A stretch of DNA of 6,197 nucleotides, taken from assembly GCA_947464515.1 (NCBI GenBank), contig CANHXF010000110.1, forward strand, positions 1 through 6,197, in the 5' to 3' direction. The notes beneath the pieces were generated by a model. It searched no databases, was not told the origin of the DNA, and saw only the letters and a program-made list of their open reading frames with translations. This DNA comes from Flavobacteriales bacterium (GTDB taxonomy: Bacteria > Bacteroidota > Bacteroidia > NS11-12g > UBA955). Position 1 is the stretch's first letter. Each line of letters begins with the position of its first letter. A program made the translations under genes and the position numbers. Below, in pieces: positions 6,118 to 6,197 of this stretch.

Positions 6118-6197
6118 ATGGGGAATCAAGATAATTTTAAGGAGTTTGATTTTGAGGGTGAAGAGAACCTGAGGGCGATCGCGGAGGCAGATAAATT
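6118..6197 (+). CDS. Start of a gene cut by the window end, possibly a class I SAM-dependent methyltransferase
   Basis: ATG 6118-6120 opens a frame that stays open to the window edge (26 complete codons), beginning MGNQDNFKEFDFEGEENL and continuing RAIAEADK. It starts three bases after the glycosyltransferase TAG and in the same frame, which supports a real coupled gene. The acidic start followed by AEADK resembles, from memory, the N-terminus of methyltransferases that sit beside DPM1-like glycosyltransferases in Bacteroidota. The SAM-binding motif (GxGxG type) would lie beyond the window, so the function is only a suggestion; that it is coding is more secure. Confidence 0.6.
   Translation, partial: MGNQDNFKEFDFEGEENLRAIAEADK

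Noticed and set aside
1..6197. Mobile element, phage, CRISPR or defence island
   Set aside because: No transposase, integrase, direct-repeat array, tRNA or typical defence gene is visible, and the genes are ordinary chromosomal metabolism, transport and glycosylation genes with even composition.

Overview
The window looks like a piece of a Bacteroidota chromosome. The evidence is a DUF2851 gene (a family known essentially from that phylum), weak or absent Shine-Dalgarno sequences before most starts, a TAnnTTTG-type promoter motif, and proteins that match my memory of Bacteroidota versions of the 2-oxoglutarate dehydrogenase E2, LhgO and SprT-like families. I cannot narrow it further. Base composition and codon use look even across the window. 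I see no mobile element, CRISPR array, tRNA or rRNA.

Layout. (1) Positions 2-1153, + strand: the 3' part of odhB/sucB, the dihydrolipoyl succinyltransferase (E2) of the 2-oxoglutarate dehydrogenase complex. Its 5' end is outside the window. The frame is open throughout except for one in-frame TAG at 458-460, where the family has a conserved leucine. A modest hairpin with a T-rich tail follows the gene. (2) Positions 5250-1213, - strand: four tightly spaced genes (gaps of 16, 18 and 17 bases), probably one operon. In transcription order they are a DUF2851 protein, L-2-hydroxyglutarate oxidase (lhgO), a SprT-like zinc metalloprotein and a zinc-type cation diffusion facilitator. This operon converges on odhB. 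(3) A 144-base divergent intergenic region, 5251-5394. (4) Positions 5395-6197, + strand: a DPM1-like family 2 glycosyltransferase, followed three bases later by the start of a second gene, possibly a SAM-dependent methyltransferase, cut by the window end.

How the genes fit together. OdhB consumes 2-oxoglutarate in the TCA cycle. LhgO returns L-2-hydroxyglutarate, a side product made from 2-oxoglutarate, to the same pool. The two lie within 1.6 kb, so a lesion in odhB beside an intact lhgO is metabolically interesting. The glycosyltransferase and its downstream partner look like the start of a surface-glycan or lipid-linked sugar unit.

The most notable observation is the single amber codon in an otherwise well preserved central-metabolism gene. 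It could be a sequencing error, a recent nonsense mutation, suppression or readthrough, or a split gene with re-initiation at 509. A general reassignment of TAG is unlikely, because the glycosyltransferase ends with TAG where its family normally ends. I did not find a convincing new multi-gene system.
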